DNA from: Escarpia spicata
Taxonomy: Eukaryota; Annelida; Polychaeta; Sabellida; Siboglinidae
Direction of reading: 5' to 3'
Length of the DNA stretch: 64,000 bases
Assembly: GCA_963995525.1 (NCBI GenBank)
Contig: OZ023205.1
Coordinates: 53,296,274 to 53,360,273 of the forward strand
The translations under genes were made by a program, and so were the position numbers. Positions 1-12,550 of this stretch are shown one piece after another. The notes below the pieces were generated by a model. That model ran no database searches. It worked only from the letters and a program-made list of their open reading frames with translations, and was not told the origin of the DNA. The number at the start of each line of letters is the position of its first letter. The first letter of the stretch is position 1.

Positions 1-124
1 GATTTAATTCATTTTCTTTATTTCCAATTGAAAAAAGAACAAAGAAGATGTATAATGTTATAACATATGTACATTTGATAATTTCTGGAATTAATTACTA
101 ACCGCGGCATGATATTTACTTAGA
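1..124 (+). repeat. METTL27-like intron segment (copy A), duplicated at 26709-26832
   Basis: The first 112 bases match 26709-26820 by eye with no difference. Divergence begins after the ...attactaac motif and the two copies remain recognisable to about base 124. In copy B this stretch follows exon 4, and here it precedes the terminal exon, so both are the same intron of two gene copies. Perfect identity in non-coding DNA implies a recent duplication, gene conversion or an assembly artefact. Confidence 0.85.
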
Positions 125-508
125 TATGACAGCTATATGCAATACGAGGACTGCGGATAGTCGTTAATACGGTAATGCACATAGCATCTAGGATCTGTGG
201 GACTATACAGTTAAGATCACAAGATACCAGAAGAAGATCATTATTATTTGTATTATTGTCCTTAAGTAGAGATTGTTTGGAAAGAAACACCGATATTTTA
301 CACAGTGCTGTTTACTTCATATAGGCCTAATATCCTAGACTATGTTGGAAACAACACCGTGTGAAATATCGGTGGTTCTTGCCAATGGACATCTACACGA
401 GGACAATAGTAATGATAATATAACTAACTTTGTGCAACAATTCTAGGAAAAAGTGAACACAGTAAATTACTAACCTCTGACCCTGTACTGGTCATCGTGG
501 TGTTACAG

Positions 509-690
509 GTGGCTACATAGTGGTCAATCTACGGGACGAGGTGCGCCGGACAGTGCCGGAGTACATTGACCTTGACCGGACGTTCGCCGACTACGTGACG
601 CGCGGCATGTGGCGGAAGGTGTCTGAGACGATCACGGAGAACTTTTACATGGGGCGGGACGGAGTCGTGTTTGTCTTCTGCGTCCAGTAG
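509..690 (+). CDS. METTL27-like methyltransferase, terminal exon of copy A (partial gene)
   Basis: This is the last coding exon of a METTL27 (WBSCR27)-like class I SAM-dependent methyltransferase; its substrate is not known to me. The acceptor is ...tgttacag at 501-508. The exon opens in phase 1 (GT completes a Gly codon) and reads GGYIVVNLRDEV...RTFADYVTRGMW...FVFCVQ before TAG at 688-690. This matches the C-terminal half of the methyltransferase fold: the strand after the KPGG turn, then the closing helix and strands. The phase fits exon 4 of copy B (26532-26624), which ends ...ITKP plus one G. All upstream exons of copy A lie left of the window. There is no internal stop. The family call rests on the other exons of copy B, which carry the SAM-binding motif. 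Confidence 0.75.
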
Positions 691-1500
691 TCGCCGGGAG
701 GCGCCACCATCGCTGCAGCTGCGCCCTCTTTTGGATACTTACTGTCATGCGTGGCATTTAAAATAATATATTTTGGTTTGTCGTGAATCGCGATTCCTGT
801 TGCGATTAGCACTGGTGTGGTAAATTGTGCTGTATAACATTTGAGCAATCTGAATAACTTAATTGACGCGATATAATATTACGTCCAGCTGAGTGACAAG
901 TTAGCTATTTTTAGATTTAACATAAGCCCCCTGTATTACAGGACTAGTTCCGCTTGATTGGATATGGTGTTTAAGAACCAAAAAAGAACAGCTGCCTCCC
1001 TTCTTCCGAAGTCATATGTCCGACAACAGGATATTTGTAGTCCTGTAGTGCAACGTATTGAACAATGAGATAGCATGCTGCTGCACAATGGAAAGAAGCA
1101 AACATCACACGGTTTAAAAAAGTTCGATATATATGATTGTTCCTTCTTTGACAGAGAGAAACATTTGCAAGGGTATAGTAACTTGTTCTGCTTTTTCCTT
1201 AATTACATGTAATGATACTAGGTAGATGTATGCCTATATCGGAGCAGACCTCATCAACTCTATATGATTTGTCTTCATAAGTTTCTTAGCTGTCATTAAA
1301 ATGGTTTCAGATACCTGACGTGTGTGAATTTCCTGAAATGAAATCTTCCCTGAAAAATACTAATCTGACATGCCGTTATAAGTGTCCTGACATGTCATGA
1401 TGATGATACATTCATCACGTTGTTGCCGATATCGACCGTGTTCTCTATGTGGATGCAGTAGTTGCAAACGAGTAGAAGAACAGATGTTAACTTGAATCGC
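691..1500. other. 3' flank of METTL27-like copy A, no gene seen
   Basis: This stretch should hold the 3' UTR and intergenic DNA. I see no coding domain, repeat array or transposon end in it. The small reading frames here look random. Confidence 0.5.
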
Positions 1501-1507
1501 AACATTT

Positions 1508-1510
<3 letters not shown>

Positions 1511-1570
<60 letters not shown>

Positions 1571-1730
1571 ACGAAGGGAGGGAGGAGGTATGGAGATGGC
1601 GGGAGGGAGGTAGGAAGGGAGGGAGAGAGCGCGAGAAAGTGTGAGAGAGAGGGGGGAGAGTTGAGAGAAGAGGAGAGGGAGAAAGAGACAGTGGAGAGAG
1701 AAAGAGAGAGAGGGGTAGAGAGAAAAAGTC
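1511..1730. repeat. (GA)n/GGGA purine tract
   Basis: Perfect GA dinucleotides (about 1511-1563) pass into a GGGA and GAGA-rich purine tract to about 1730. The long frames on either strand are repeats of Arg-Glu or Ser-Leu and are not genes. The tract abuts the 3'-truncated end of the Gypsy-1 integrase. Confidence 0.9.
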
Positions 1731-1789
1731 CACAAAGCATGAATGTTAGTAGAAGACAGACGGTTAGGTAAATATAAAATACACACTGG

Positions 1790-4700
1790 AACCTCGTCTG
1801 CTTTGGCCATGAGTGTCTTTGCAATTTTGAGTGCTGCCTCTGCTTTTCCATTTGCTTGCTGTTAGTGCGGGCTTGATGTAATATGCTCAAAGTTCCACTC
1901 ATCGGCAAACTTCATGAACTCTGCTGACGTAAATTGGGATCCGTTGTCCGAGATTAGAACTTGTGGCTGACCAAATCGGCTCATGTGTTTCTCGAACTTA
2001 CCAATCACTGTCTTTGTGTCAGTCATCAGCAACTTGTCAATTTCGAAGAAGTTGCACTAAAGTCACCATATATTCGTCATCTTTCCACTGGAAAATGTTA
2101 GTTGCGATTATCTGCCATGGTCGCTCGCACTCAATGATGGGCATCATGCTCTCTTTCTGCTGTGTCGTTGGATGCTGTTGACATATTTCACATCTGGATA
2201 TGTAATCCTCCATTTCATCATTCATTTCGGGCCAGTATACGCATTCCCTGACTCTGCGTAGCCATGCCTGTACTCCCAAGTGCGAACTGTGGATTTCTTG
2301 CCTGATGGCTGGCCTCATGGATGTGCGGATGACTGCTCTTTCACCTGTGTAGATAGTCCCATCATACACTGCCAGTTCATCTCGGAATTGGAAGAAAGGC
2401 TTGGTTGCATCTGGCACCAAGCTTCTGTCTTCTGGCCAACCATCCAAAATCACTCTCTTCAGAACCTGTAGGCTGTCATCCGCCGCGGTTTGTCTCACCA
2501 GTTCATCTCTCCATTGCTCCCCTATAAGACTGTGCCCCACTGCATTCACCATCTCTTGTTCATTGCCCGTCGTTGTCGTTTCGTTGGTCGCTTTGTGGTC
2601 ACTGCGGCTCAGAGTGTCGGCCATGTGTTGTTCATCTCCCGGCCTGTACACAACGGTGACATCACACTGCTGCGGTCGCATACGCATGTTTTGCAGGCGT
2701 TTCGGAACATCCTTCATGGGTTTGATCATGATACGCTCCAGTGGCTTGTGATCTGAGAGTACCACAGTATACCTTCCAAATGTGTATTGGTGATACTTCT
2801 CAACAGACCACACTACTGCTAGCATTTCCTTCTCGATGTTAACGTACCTTCTTTCTGTGTCAGTGCGGGCACGGCTGCTGTATGTGAGTGGTCGACCGTC
2901 TTGGAGAAGCGCTACACATAGGTCCTTGTCGCTCGCATCACAATGGATTGTCAGTTCCGCTTCAGGTCTGTAATATTGGAGTACCAGATCTGTTGTCACC
3001 ATTGCTTTAGCAGAGAGGAACGCCTTTCTCTGGGCGTCTCCCCATTGCCAGGTTGCGTTTGATCCCCAACTGTTCACATCTTTGTAGTAGGGCTGTGAGT
3101 CTCTCGTCATGTTGTCGAATAGCACTCATCGTGATGTCTCCACATCCTAACACGACAATGTCATCAGCTACACATACGACGCCCTCCAGTCCATCTAGAG
3201 CTTGATGAAGCTTTCTTTGGAAGATCTCTGCACACACGTTGAGGCCAAATGGAAGACGTAACCGTCTACAGCGTCCGAAGGGGGTGTTGAAAGTCGTCTT
3301 GAGAGAAGAATCTCTGTCTAGCCTCACGTGCCAGTAGCCTGACTTTAGTTCTACGACTGTGAACGCTTTGGCCCCCTGTAGCATCGACAGGACGTCATCC
3401 ATCGTGGGCATCGAGTAGCGCTCCCTCTCAACTGTTGTGGGTCTCTGGATACCATGAGCTTGCCATTTGACTTCACTGCTGTGACTAGGTTACTCTCCCA
3501 TGCCGTCGGTTGCTCCACTTTCTCGATGACACCACTAGTCTCCATCCGTTGCAGTTCCGCTTTTATGTCATCTGATATGGCGTGTGGTATTCTTCTCACT
3601 CGACTCACCGAACGCAGCAAAACTTCTGGGTCTGCTTCCAAACGTTGCACTCCTGGCATGGTGCCAACTTCATCATCGAATACAGATTGGAACTGTTTCA
3701 CAATGTCCTGTCGTGTTCTGCACAACTCTAGTAGGTTGACGTCACTCTCATTAAACACATTTGACTTATTCACCGTGATGAGCTTCACCACTTCACCTGC
3801 TTGTAGGCCGAGTATCGGAGTCAGGTTCCATTTGACAATCAAACACTTCATATTGCACTTCTTTTCATTGGATGCGTTGCACATTATCACTTTGGCAACT
3901 CCAACCGGCTTGATATTGTCACCTGTCCAGGATTTCAGTGTTGTATCAGTCGGCGTGACATCTGTACCGTTTGGTACAAGTGCTTGAGGAAGGTCACAGA
4001 TGATCCTGTGTAATTGTGGAATTTAACCAATTGACTTGAGTTCACCATCCTCATCCGCACGTAGATTGTACTCCTGTTCATCCTGTGAACTTCCTCATGT
4101 GTCAGCTGCTCCACTGATTCGTGGTCGCTGTTTACCTCGCAAAGTGATTCATCTTCTTACACACGTTGCATTGTTTCCCAAACGCTGGACACTCTTCTTT
4201 CTCCATGACCTGTTGCAATCCACAGAATCTGCATTACATTATGTGCGTACGGTCTGTCTTCTTCGTCCTGTAACCCTTTGCGTTTGAGATTGCTTGAACA
4301 TCATCACTGCGAGTTTCGTAATTTTGCTTCAGAATGCTGCGTATGGTCATGTACACGTACGCCTCTCCTCACTTCTGCATATCTGGATGGCTACTTCCAA
4401 GGTCAACGCACCTGTCGCAAGCAGCTTCTTTCTTGTTTCCTCGCTGTTAATGCCAAGTATCAGCCTGTCTCTGATGAGTTCGTCTTGCAGGTTGCCAAAA
4501 CTGCACCGAGCAGCTAACTCCCTCAACCTTGCCAAATACGTGTCACAATCTTCCTCTTCTTTTTGGTTGGATGAATTGAAGACGGATCGGCGGAACACGG
4601 TGTTGGTATCACCTACACAGCGTCTCTATAACACTGCAAATATGCTGTCAACGGTTGCGTGTTCTGTGCCGGAGTTTTAAATTATTTTGACACACTGCTC

Positions 4701-4865
4701 CCCTATTGTGTATTTCAGGAGGGCAGCTTGATACTCTTCTGTTTCATCATTCAGCCTTGACACGATAGCATAGTTCTGACAGTGCTTACGAAAACGTTCG
4801 AAATGTTTCTCTCTGTTCTACGACAGGTCAATGGGCGGTGAAGTAACAGTTTTCTTAACGTAACA
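1790..4865 (-). pseudogene. Gypsy-1: truncated Ty3/Gypsy gag-pol relic
   Basis: Read from high to low coordinate: gag (4598-4347, helical, with LRELAARCSFG), a zinc knuckle near 4140-4230 (CPAFGKQCNVCKK then HF), a degenerate protease (about 4060-3780), reverse transcriptase (3890-3007), RNase H and integrase (3125-1800). The polymerase box keeps VADDIVV, but the first catalytic Asp in the usual LD..SGY box is Glu (VVELKSGYWH). RNase H shows HCDASDKDL and DHKPLERI. The integrase zinc finger is visible as H-x3-H ... CEICQ, and its core breaks after about 2037 with a frameshift; ISDNGSQFTS can be read only in another frame. Several frameshifts separate the blocks. No LTRs were found: the 3' side stops at the GA tract and the 5' side fades near 4865. 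The element is inactive. Confidence 0.85.
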
Positions 4866-5066
4866 GTGTCCTTACTTCTTGAAAATTAATGAGGTCCGGC
4901 AAGAGGCTAATCTAGCCTCCACCCTCCAAGCCGCGATTTCGGAAGGTAGCGGCCTTGAAGATTTTCCTTGCCAATCTAGGTCAAGAATGGTCACGTGAAC
5001 TATTAGTCACGGCTTGATCACGGCTGTTCAGGATGTGGACGCGTAACTCAGGTTACTGGACTTGCT

Positions 5067-7405
5067 GAATCGAAGTCGGCCAAGTTGTCGCGAACGGACC
5101 ACACTAAAAGGCAGACCGCGAACTGGCGGACCGGGCGGACCACATTCACAAGGATGCGCACGATCTCTACGTTCCATGTTTACGTGCGTTGTTCCTTCGG
5201 GTGCGCTTTTGTGCGATCGTTTATATAAACATTGATTTGTGTTTCATTAATAGTATCCGTGGAAATATGAGAAGACATTAATGATTTTACAAAATGAACA
5301 CAACTGTACAATTAACAATATACCAATTCTTGGATTTGTTGTTTGTTTGTATTTTTTTTATTGCTGTGATGATATGTACAATTAACTACAAACCACATGG
5401 CAAATAATATAATAAACAGCTGCTATGGATTTATGCATGAATCAATTACAACTATTCTGATGACACGCCAAGAAAATTAAATACATAAGTGAACAGTCTT
5501 TTCTTAATAGCACTGTAATACTGAACAAAAAAGTTAAACATCAATACATGTATCTGTAGCACTATAATAGGCTGACCACAACAATAACATCTGCTGCAAT
5601 TGACACAATATGAACACAAAATAAATGTTATATATATATATATATGTATATGTATATAGCGCTCGAAAGGCCTGTGTATGTATACAGCTACATGTTACAA
5701 TTGTTACAGATACAGGATCCATATTTTCACTTTTGCTGAGGACATGCAAATAAAATACTGGGACAATTTTGTAAAATTCAACACACCAATCAGTTTAAGT
5801 GACCAATATAAACACACAAGACATAATAAAGCATGAAGTATGGACTATTTCATAAAACAAAGTCTTAGATATATATGTGACGAGTTTACACAGGTGTAAA
5901 ATTCGAAAGTAATTTTGAAAGTGCTTTCCTTGGTTCTTTACTTTGACACAAGCAGCAAAATCATGGTGCATTTACATTATAAGGAAATTTTGAACAACTT
6001 TGATGGTACCACTTGCTACATCTTTCGCAAGCCACCATGTCACCAAACACTTCTGGAAGGCCACAAGGGCATAGAAGCTCTATTGAACATATGTTCATAT
6101 CATTTTTTATTTCGTGGGGTAGAGGTATTTTTGGAAAAGGGATAAACTTGTTTGACTTGAGACATGCCACTAAATGTTTTCTACAACAGTTTACCATCTC
6201 AAAGGTCCATGATCGTGATTGATTTTCTAGTTCTTTATAATCACTTGTACAAAATTCAACAATATTGGCTATGGCAAATATGCCACAATCTAATGTTCCC
6301 GGATCTTGTTGTTGAACGAATGGCATATTGTATTTAAACTGTCCAAAACATAGATTCGACCACCCTTATCTTTTAAAGAAGCTACCCAGTGGCTTTGGTC
6401 ATTGTGGTTGTATTTGTGCTATGGGGACAGCACGCGTTTCAAATTTGGTTGTGTATTGCTAATATTTGTTCTTGTCATCAAATATTGGTGCCAACAATGT
6501 AGATTGAAATGGGAAATCTATAATTTAGATTTAATTCATCAAGTCAAATATGTCTGAGGTAATTTCTTTATTTCCTAAGATTTCTGTTTCCAATGTTTTC
6601 TCTCTCAGAGGTTTTGATTTAACAAGTTTCAATGATCGTCTAACTGTAGCTTTATTAATTTAGATTAAGCTAAATTAAATTGAGCATTGATTATACAATT
6701 ACAAAATGAGTGTGAAGTTAATAAAATATCATAAACATCAGCATTAATTAGGCCTACAAAACAAAGTTGCGAATGTGTCTGGGACAGCTAGTCACCGCGA
6801 TGCTGTCCACGATCTCAGTTAACAAGAACATTCAAATAACGTGAACTACTCACTCACTAACACACATGGAGCTAGCAGTGCAATCCAACTGAAATCAAAC
6901 CAAATATGGCTGCCCGTGTACAATAGATCACACAAAATCAAAAGACTGCTGGAGCCTCAGAATTCATCACCTGGGTCTATCGTAATTGTTTCAATAAGGT
7001 CAGCGTTCAATAACAGGTGATAGTGTCCCGTGAAAACATGTACCGTTAGACGAGTGGTTACATCAAACTATTTAAATAAACCGACTCTGCGTGAGATTTT
7101 CAGAGTATTATTTTATAGTAAGTAAACTGTTAATTTATTATTATGTTAAGATTTTCTAAATGCAAGTTACACCATTTGGGTATTATGTGTAGAATTGTTA
7201 ATATTGTGTAATAATACAATAATAAAAGACACTTCAAGATTTATAAACGCACGCACGCACAAACAACAACAACGCATGTAAAGAAGGAACAAAGATCGCG
7301 CGCATCCTTGTGAATGTGGTCCGCCCGGTCCGCTTGGTTCGCCCTGTCCGCCTGTTCGCTGTCCGCCTTTTAGTGCGGCCCTCGCGAACTGGTCGAGGGA
7401 GATTC
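5067..7405. mobile_element. DNA transposon with long inverted ends and GCGGAC subterminal repeats
   Basis: The left end (about 5067-5330) and right end (about 7200-7405) are inverted copies. Both, read inward, show a run of ..CACTAAAAGGC.GAC.GCGAAC..G followed by GGACCGGGCGGACCACATTC and CACAAGGATGCGC. Similarity continues inward for roughly another 100 bp. The repeated GCGGAC and GCGAAC motifs near the ends look like transposase binding sites. The interior holds a broken ULP1/PHD gene. I could not fix a target duplication. The superfamily is uncertain: ULP1-like proteases are known from several eukaryotic DNA transposons, including some MULE and Ginger types. Confidence 0.75.
5961..6450 (-). 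pseudogene. ULP1/C48 cysteine protease fused to a PHD finger (transposon gene relic)
   Basis: The reading frame 6326-5961 begins with QQQDPGTLDCGIFAIAN, which carries the Gln and Cys of the C48 (SUMO-protease-like) active site. It ends with a PHD-type zinc finger: CPCG.....MVACERCSKWYHQSC. Just upstream (about 6450-6330), in another frame, HNDQSHWVAS and YVLDS provide the matching catalytic His and Asp. All four active-site positions can therefore be seen, split by one frameshift near 6330. The gene lies inside the inverted-repeat element 5067-7405. This C48 plus PHD architecture recurs in uncharacterised multicopy proteins of cnidarians and molluscs, as far as I recall. No transposase was recognised beside it. 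It is a relic. Confidence 0.7.
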
Positions 7406-7996
7406 CCGGGTTATTTCCGGTTTGACCCTTGGCTCTCTTCAGGTGCTTGTTGGTGACAGTCGGTAGCGCAGTCATTACAACACTGTTTATGTAATAAATA
7501 CGGACTTTTGTGTCACGAAAAGTTGGCATTGTGAACACATTGTCATTGGCTGGAGGATTTATTGGTGACCGTGATAATCGCAGTTGGCGTCGCAACGGAG
7601 TACTTCTGGTGTAAAAAGGTTAGCGAGCGGCTTGGGTTGGCCGCTGGGGCTAGGCCCAGCGTTTCACACACTTCTATAATTGTTTACACGCCTATATTAT
7701 ACAGTGGTGGTGATTAGGCTGCCTTCAAGATGGTCACTAGCTGGTAATGTGGATTGATTGCTTTATTTGCCTTTGAGTTGAGGAAATACACATGCTTTAA
7801 CACGGCAGTTGAATTGACTCGCTCTCAAAGTGGGCAGAAATATTTAGGTAAGACTATAGTGCATCTAGGTAAGTGCAAACGCTGTGAAGACGTTGCACGA
7901 AGTCCTGGAGAGATAGTTATTTAAAAGTGTTCGTACGTCGTGAACTATCGCTACTGATGCGTGACGCCTAGCCCCATTGTCAAAGCCGTGTAGCCA

Positions 7997-8173
<177 letters not shown>

Positions 8174-8261
8174 CAACAAAGCACCGAAGGGGTCGAGGAA
8201 GCGCAAAGACAGCTCAGCTAGCGACGACCCTATTTGTGCCAAGCTAACCCAGTAAACAAGG

Positions 8262-8690
8262 TACCAGTTTGACACGTGTGCATTCACGTGTATTCATGTG
8301 AATACACGTGTTCTGCCCATTTTCACGAGTTTTGACCCAGTTTGACACGTGTCGTACTGGTTCAGAACTGTTACGGCTCCACCTGTACGTGTCGATCTTC
8401 ACGTGAATTCACGAGTTAATTCACATGTGAAAGTGGGGAAACTGGTACGGTTCCAGAGGAACGAGTAATCACGTGAATTCACGGGTTCATTCACGTGTGG
8501 AACTGGGGAAACTGGTACGGTTCCAGGAGAACGAGTAATCACGTGAATTCACGGGTTCATTCACGTGTGGAACTGGGGAAACTGGTACGGTTCCAGGAGA
8601 ACGAGTAATCACGTGAATTCACGGGTTCATTCACGTGTGGAACTGGGGAAACTGGTACGGTTCAAGGCGAACGAGCAGTCACGTGAATTC
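8262..8690. repeat. CACGTG-rich palindromic array with four 70-bp tandem units
   Basis: Four units of 70 bp run from about 8400 to 8680; for example acgagtaatc starts at 8461, 8531 and 8601. Each carries the 12-bp palindrome CGTGAATTCACG and a second CACGTG. The flank 8262-8400 contains more CACGTG boxes and an inverted pair CACGTGTATTCA / TGAATACACGTG at 8285-8310. A related array lies at 13440-13735. Confidence 0.85.
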
Positions 8691-9179
8691 AAATTATAGA
8701 TTTCTTTTCGAAAAACTTTGTATGCGACGTGAAAAATTTAAACAACCAGATTTATATAAATTTGTCATAACTATGATTTCCATGTATACGTCACCACCCT
8801 TAAGCACATCCACCCTTTCTCAACAAAATTTTCCAAAATGACAGTCGATAGGCTTGTTGGTGACCAGTCATGTTCAGCACGGCTTACGAGGTGCAATGAA
8901 TCCCCTCCCCAATAAAAGCCCAATCGAGCTGGTGCCACGTAAGGCAAGCATACCAGTGATATGCCGCGGACGGTTCACTACGACCGGACTCGTACGTCTT
9001 TGCAGCTATTAGGACAACGCACGGAAGTCACCAGGTAGGAAGTTACAAACATGATTCAATATAATTTATATGTACGCATTAATGAATAGGCCCTATATTG
9101 ATGTTTTGCTCATCTCATTTCAGATTTATTTCCCAGACTTGGTCAGCTTCTATATACCTTAACATAAGACAATTCATCC

Positions 9180-9660
9180 ATTGCCTTATATCTTCCCACC
9201 AACATGATCGATGTCCAACTCATATGTTTCTCTTCGATCCCTCTTGGTTTTCTTCATCATGATGATGGACAGTTATGGACTGGGTGCACTTATTTTCCTC
9301 AAACCGACGTTATCATTAAACTCATCCGACATCTTAGGACCACTACTACTCTTTCTTTCGTTCTGTGTACCTTGGTACATAGCTTCCACCATCCTGACAT
9401 CCAATTCTGCCCCTCATATTAGTATCGTCATTGCCGGCACCATATGTCTCAGAATTGTGTCGTTAGTAATCTAAATGTCCATAAATATAAGTGCCAGTAT
9501 TTCCTCACTTGTCCATGTTTTGCCATCTGTTTAAATACAAACATTTCATCGGTCGTCCTTCTTCCCTTTCTGAATCCGCGTTATTCGTCGTCTTATTCCT
9601 ACTCAACTCTCTTCTGTAGCTTTCAATCCAAAATACTTTCTAGCAACTTCTTAAAATGAC
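9180..9660 (-). pseudogene. RTE/non-LTR reverse transcriptase relic
   Basis: Translated on the minus strand, 9660-9444 reads FKKLLESILDWKL..., then a frame with EILALIFMDI (box with the first Asp). It continues through 9444-9180 as MSDEFNDNVGL, a degraded QGSALSP-like box, and RIVLC (remnant of the FADDIVLC box). Stops and frame changes interrupt it. The order matches palm-domain boxes of RTE-type LINEs. Both ends are truncated. Confidence 0.55.
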
Positions 9661-11136
9661 ATTTAATAAATGGGACCCAGGCTTTCAGAATCTGTCTTCA
9701 AAAATGACGCAGCTAAAGACAGTGTCAAGGCTATATACAAATTTAGGAGAAACATTATATTCAGCCGGTTTTGTCAGTTCTATGATGCGTATGATATAGA
9801 TTATCATTTTAAGGAATAATTATTATAATATATAAATTATAATAGTATATACGCTATAGTAATGAATGTTATATTGTGTAGTAACATATGACAAGGCTGG
9901 GTATTTCACAAGTCATCTGCACAATGTGACATCTTTCTACACTCTTAGCAGATAACAGAAAGGGCGGTCAGATAAGACTGCTCGTAGACGTAGAAAGTTG
10001 ACTGTTATATACAGTGGACAGGGGCACATGTCACACACACATGGTAGTCATTTTAGAAGCTATAGTTAAGTAGCGGTGGGATTATGAGAGCTAACCATTG
10101 GTTAGTTTGAAATGGTCAGTGTTCACAGCTTTAGGCTTGGATGTGAGACAGCTGCATGGGCAATGAATGCCGTGGGCCCATTACGTTTGCTTACTAATGG
10201 TATTTTAATGACCCCTACACAGATCAAGCAACATACAGTCCACATTATGCAGGGAAACGTAGTCACACCCCTGGCTTGCGAGGATATTTCAGCCACGACT
10301 GTAAGTTTAACATAAAGTTTGAAGTAAATCTGCCAATGTGTTCTTCTGTTATAGGAGCAGGCCGGCGGCTCGACATAGCCAGTGAAGATATGTTTCGCGA
10401 CACGGAGGAAGTTTAGAAATCGTATTCAAAACGAAAATACATTAAGGTAAATACAGATACATTATGTGCATAATTAAAAGTAATATACAGGTTTCAGCTA
10501 TACGTTTTAATGTTTCACTTCCAACGTATCTCAACACTTAACGAATAACACATAAGTTAATCTTACGTCATAAGTAGCCATAATATAGTTTTTGCTAAGT
10601 CTGAAAACGCTTCCACGACCGAGTATACTGCACGCGTTTATTAGGTAAAAACGTTTATTTTTATAGATCGTTTATTGCAAGTGTAATATCTATAATTGAG
10701 TTTTTTTAAATAATTCTGAGTGAATAGAGATACCTGTGTTAATTCCCGTTTAAATTTATGCTAGATTTTAATTGAAAGTTGACCAGTGAATGCGAGCTAG
10801 GATAACAAACATTATTTCTCTTGACAACAGGGTCAAGGAAATGCGTGAATCACACTTCCTGCCTGAGTGATAAGATTCCCAGATGACTGTTTGCATTATC
10901 TATACATATTTGTGATTTGCTAGGTGGCAGCGGTCTTGCCAGAGCTGGTGGTGCACGACCGTTAAAGCAGCGAGAAAGAGGAGCTTGAGGATAAACGACA
11001 AGGGAGGAGCTAGTGTAGGCCACTATATCACAAACAATGCTTTCGTGCAAAATCATTGTTAAAAGCAAACTTTCAGTTGGTTTAGCATCTTTGGCTAGTA
11101 AAGGTAAAAAAAAAAAATTAAGGTGGCAATTTGTTT
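9661..11136. other. Non-coding DNA, nothing recognised
   Basis: AT-rich unique-looking sequence. A 67-codon frame at 10112-10315 has no recognisable motif. No inverted ends or arrays were found. Confidence 0.4.
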
Positions 11137-12003
11137 ACGCAGGATACGTTTACCAAATTCCAAACGGCCCCCCACCATTCAAATTGCACTATTTTTTATT
11201 ATAACATTAACACAAATTTCCTACACGTCTATAACGATGTTTGGAGCGCTTATCGTTGACAATACCCAATTATATTAATACAGGTGTGTCTTAGCTATAT
11301 GTGAGCGCTTGTGGAGATCCGCCATCTTTAATTTCAAAATGACGGTGACACAAAAGGAGAATAAGGAAAATTACCTAATGGCATTTTATCTTATTTGACA
11401 CATTATGCGTTAAAAAAATTACCGGTCGCCGGGTCCGGACCGCGGAATAATAAATGTATGGCACGCGGGAATAATATTTTGTCTTTTGCGTCGTTTTATT
11501 ATAAAATTTGTGAAACAAATTATTATTGAAACAAAGTTTATATGAAGTTGGGAGAAATTATGTATAGTTTGTGGGGCATGTTGATTCATTAGATTTGTAT
11601 AGTTAAGAGACGAATGATCTCAGAATGCAACTTTAGAGTCAACTATTCAGTGATGAGAGGTAATGTTCATGCAACTATTTATGCAAGCCTTTTCAAATGA
11701 AAGAACACTTTGAGGATACAAAGAACCACTGATAAATGAAAAGTATATACTGCGCATACTAGTACAGTAGGTTTAGGTAATTCTTTTTACAACCGCCATT
11801 TTAAAATACAAGATGGCGGCCCTCTACTACCGTTCACATGTATCTAATAGCTAACATTAATATAAAAGGGTTGTCAGTGGTAAGGGCTCCAGATAATGTA
11901 GCATAAATATGTAAGGAATTATTTTAAATAATATTTTAATGGAAAATTAGCACAATTTGCATGGTGGGTGGCTATGCTGAATTTTGTAAACTTATCCTGC
12001 TTC
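11137..12003. mobile_element. Inverted-repeat (foldback/MITE-like) element
   Basis: The left end reads GCAGGATACGTTTACCAAAT and the reverse complement of the right end reads GCAGGATAAGTTTACAAAAT. Both continue through a shared CCACCAT.CAAATTG block. Further in, ATCCGCCATCTTTAATTTC.. near 11318 pairs with ..ATACAAGATGGCGGC near 11800. The arms are roughly 220 bp each around a centre of about 400 bp. No coding sequence was seen. Confidence 0.7.
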
Positions 12004-12550
12004 GAAAAAGGTGAGTTGAAAGGTTATATTGGTAAGTCAAAATACGACATATCTCCCACTGTAAACTGCGCAGTTAAATTAGAAAATACACATGACAGCC
12101 TTTTCCCCAGGCAACGTTGAGTAACTCAGCAAGTTATATCGTAAATAGTCATTATCAAGTGTACGTTTGCGATTAACAAACGTTCTGCATGAAATTACAC
12201 AAGGGCCTACGCTGCTAGCGTCATGAAATCAGGAGAAGAATTAAGAAGATAATTGTGTCTTGATTTTACTGAAGACATTGCATTTTACCGAATAGACATA
12301 CAGGATGAATACCGTCAAATGATGTATATGATGTACCTGTTTTCGTATTGCAACATTTAGGGCGGTTATAATTAGTGTCAGATAACAATGAAATACATTA
12401 TGTTACCTGCGTGAAAATATTACTGTGTAAACATTCAAAATATACAACATTTCATAAATTCATATAAATGTAAAAAAATGTGTGTGTATATATATATATT
12501 ATATATATATATATGTATACAATATTATATTATATAAATATATATACACA

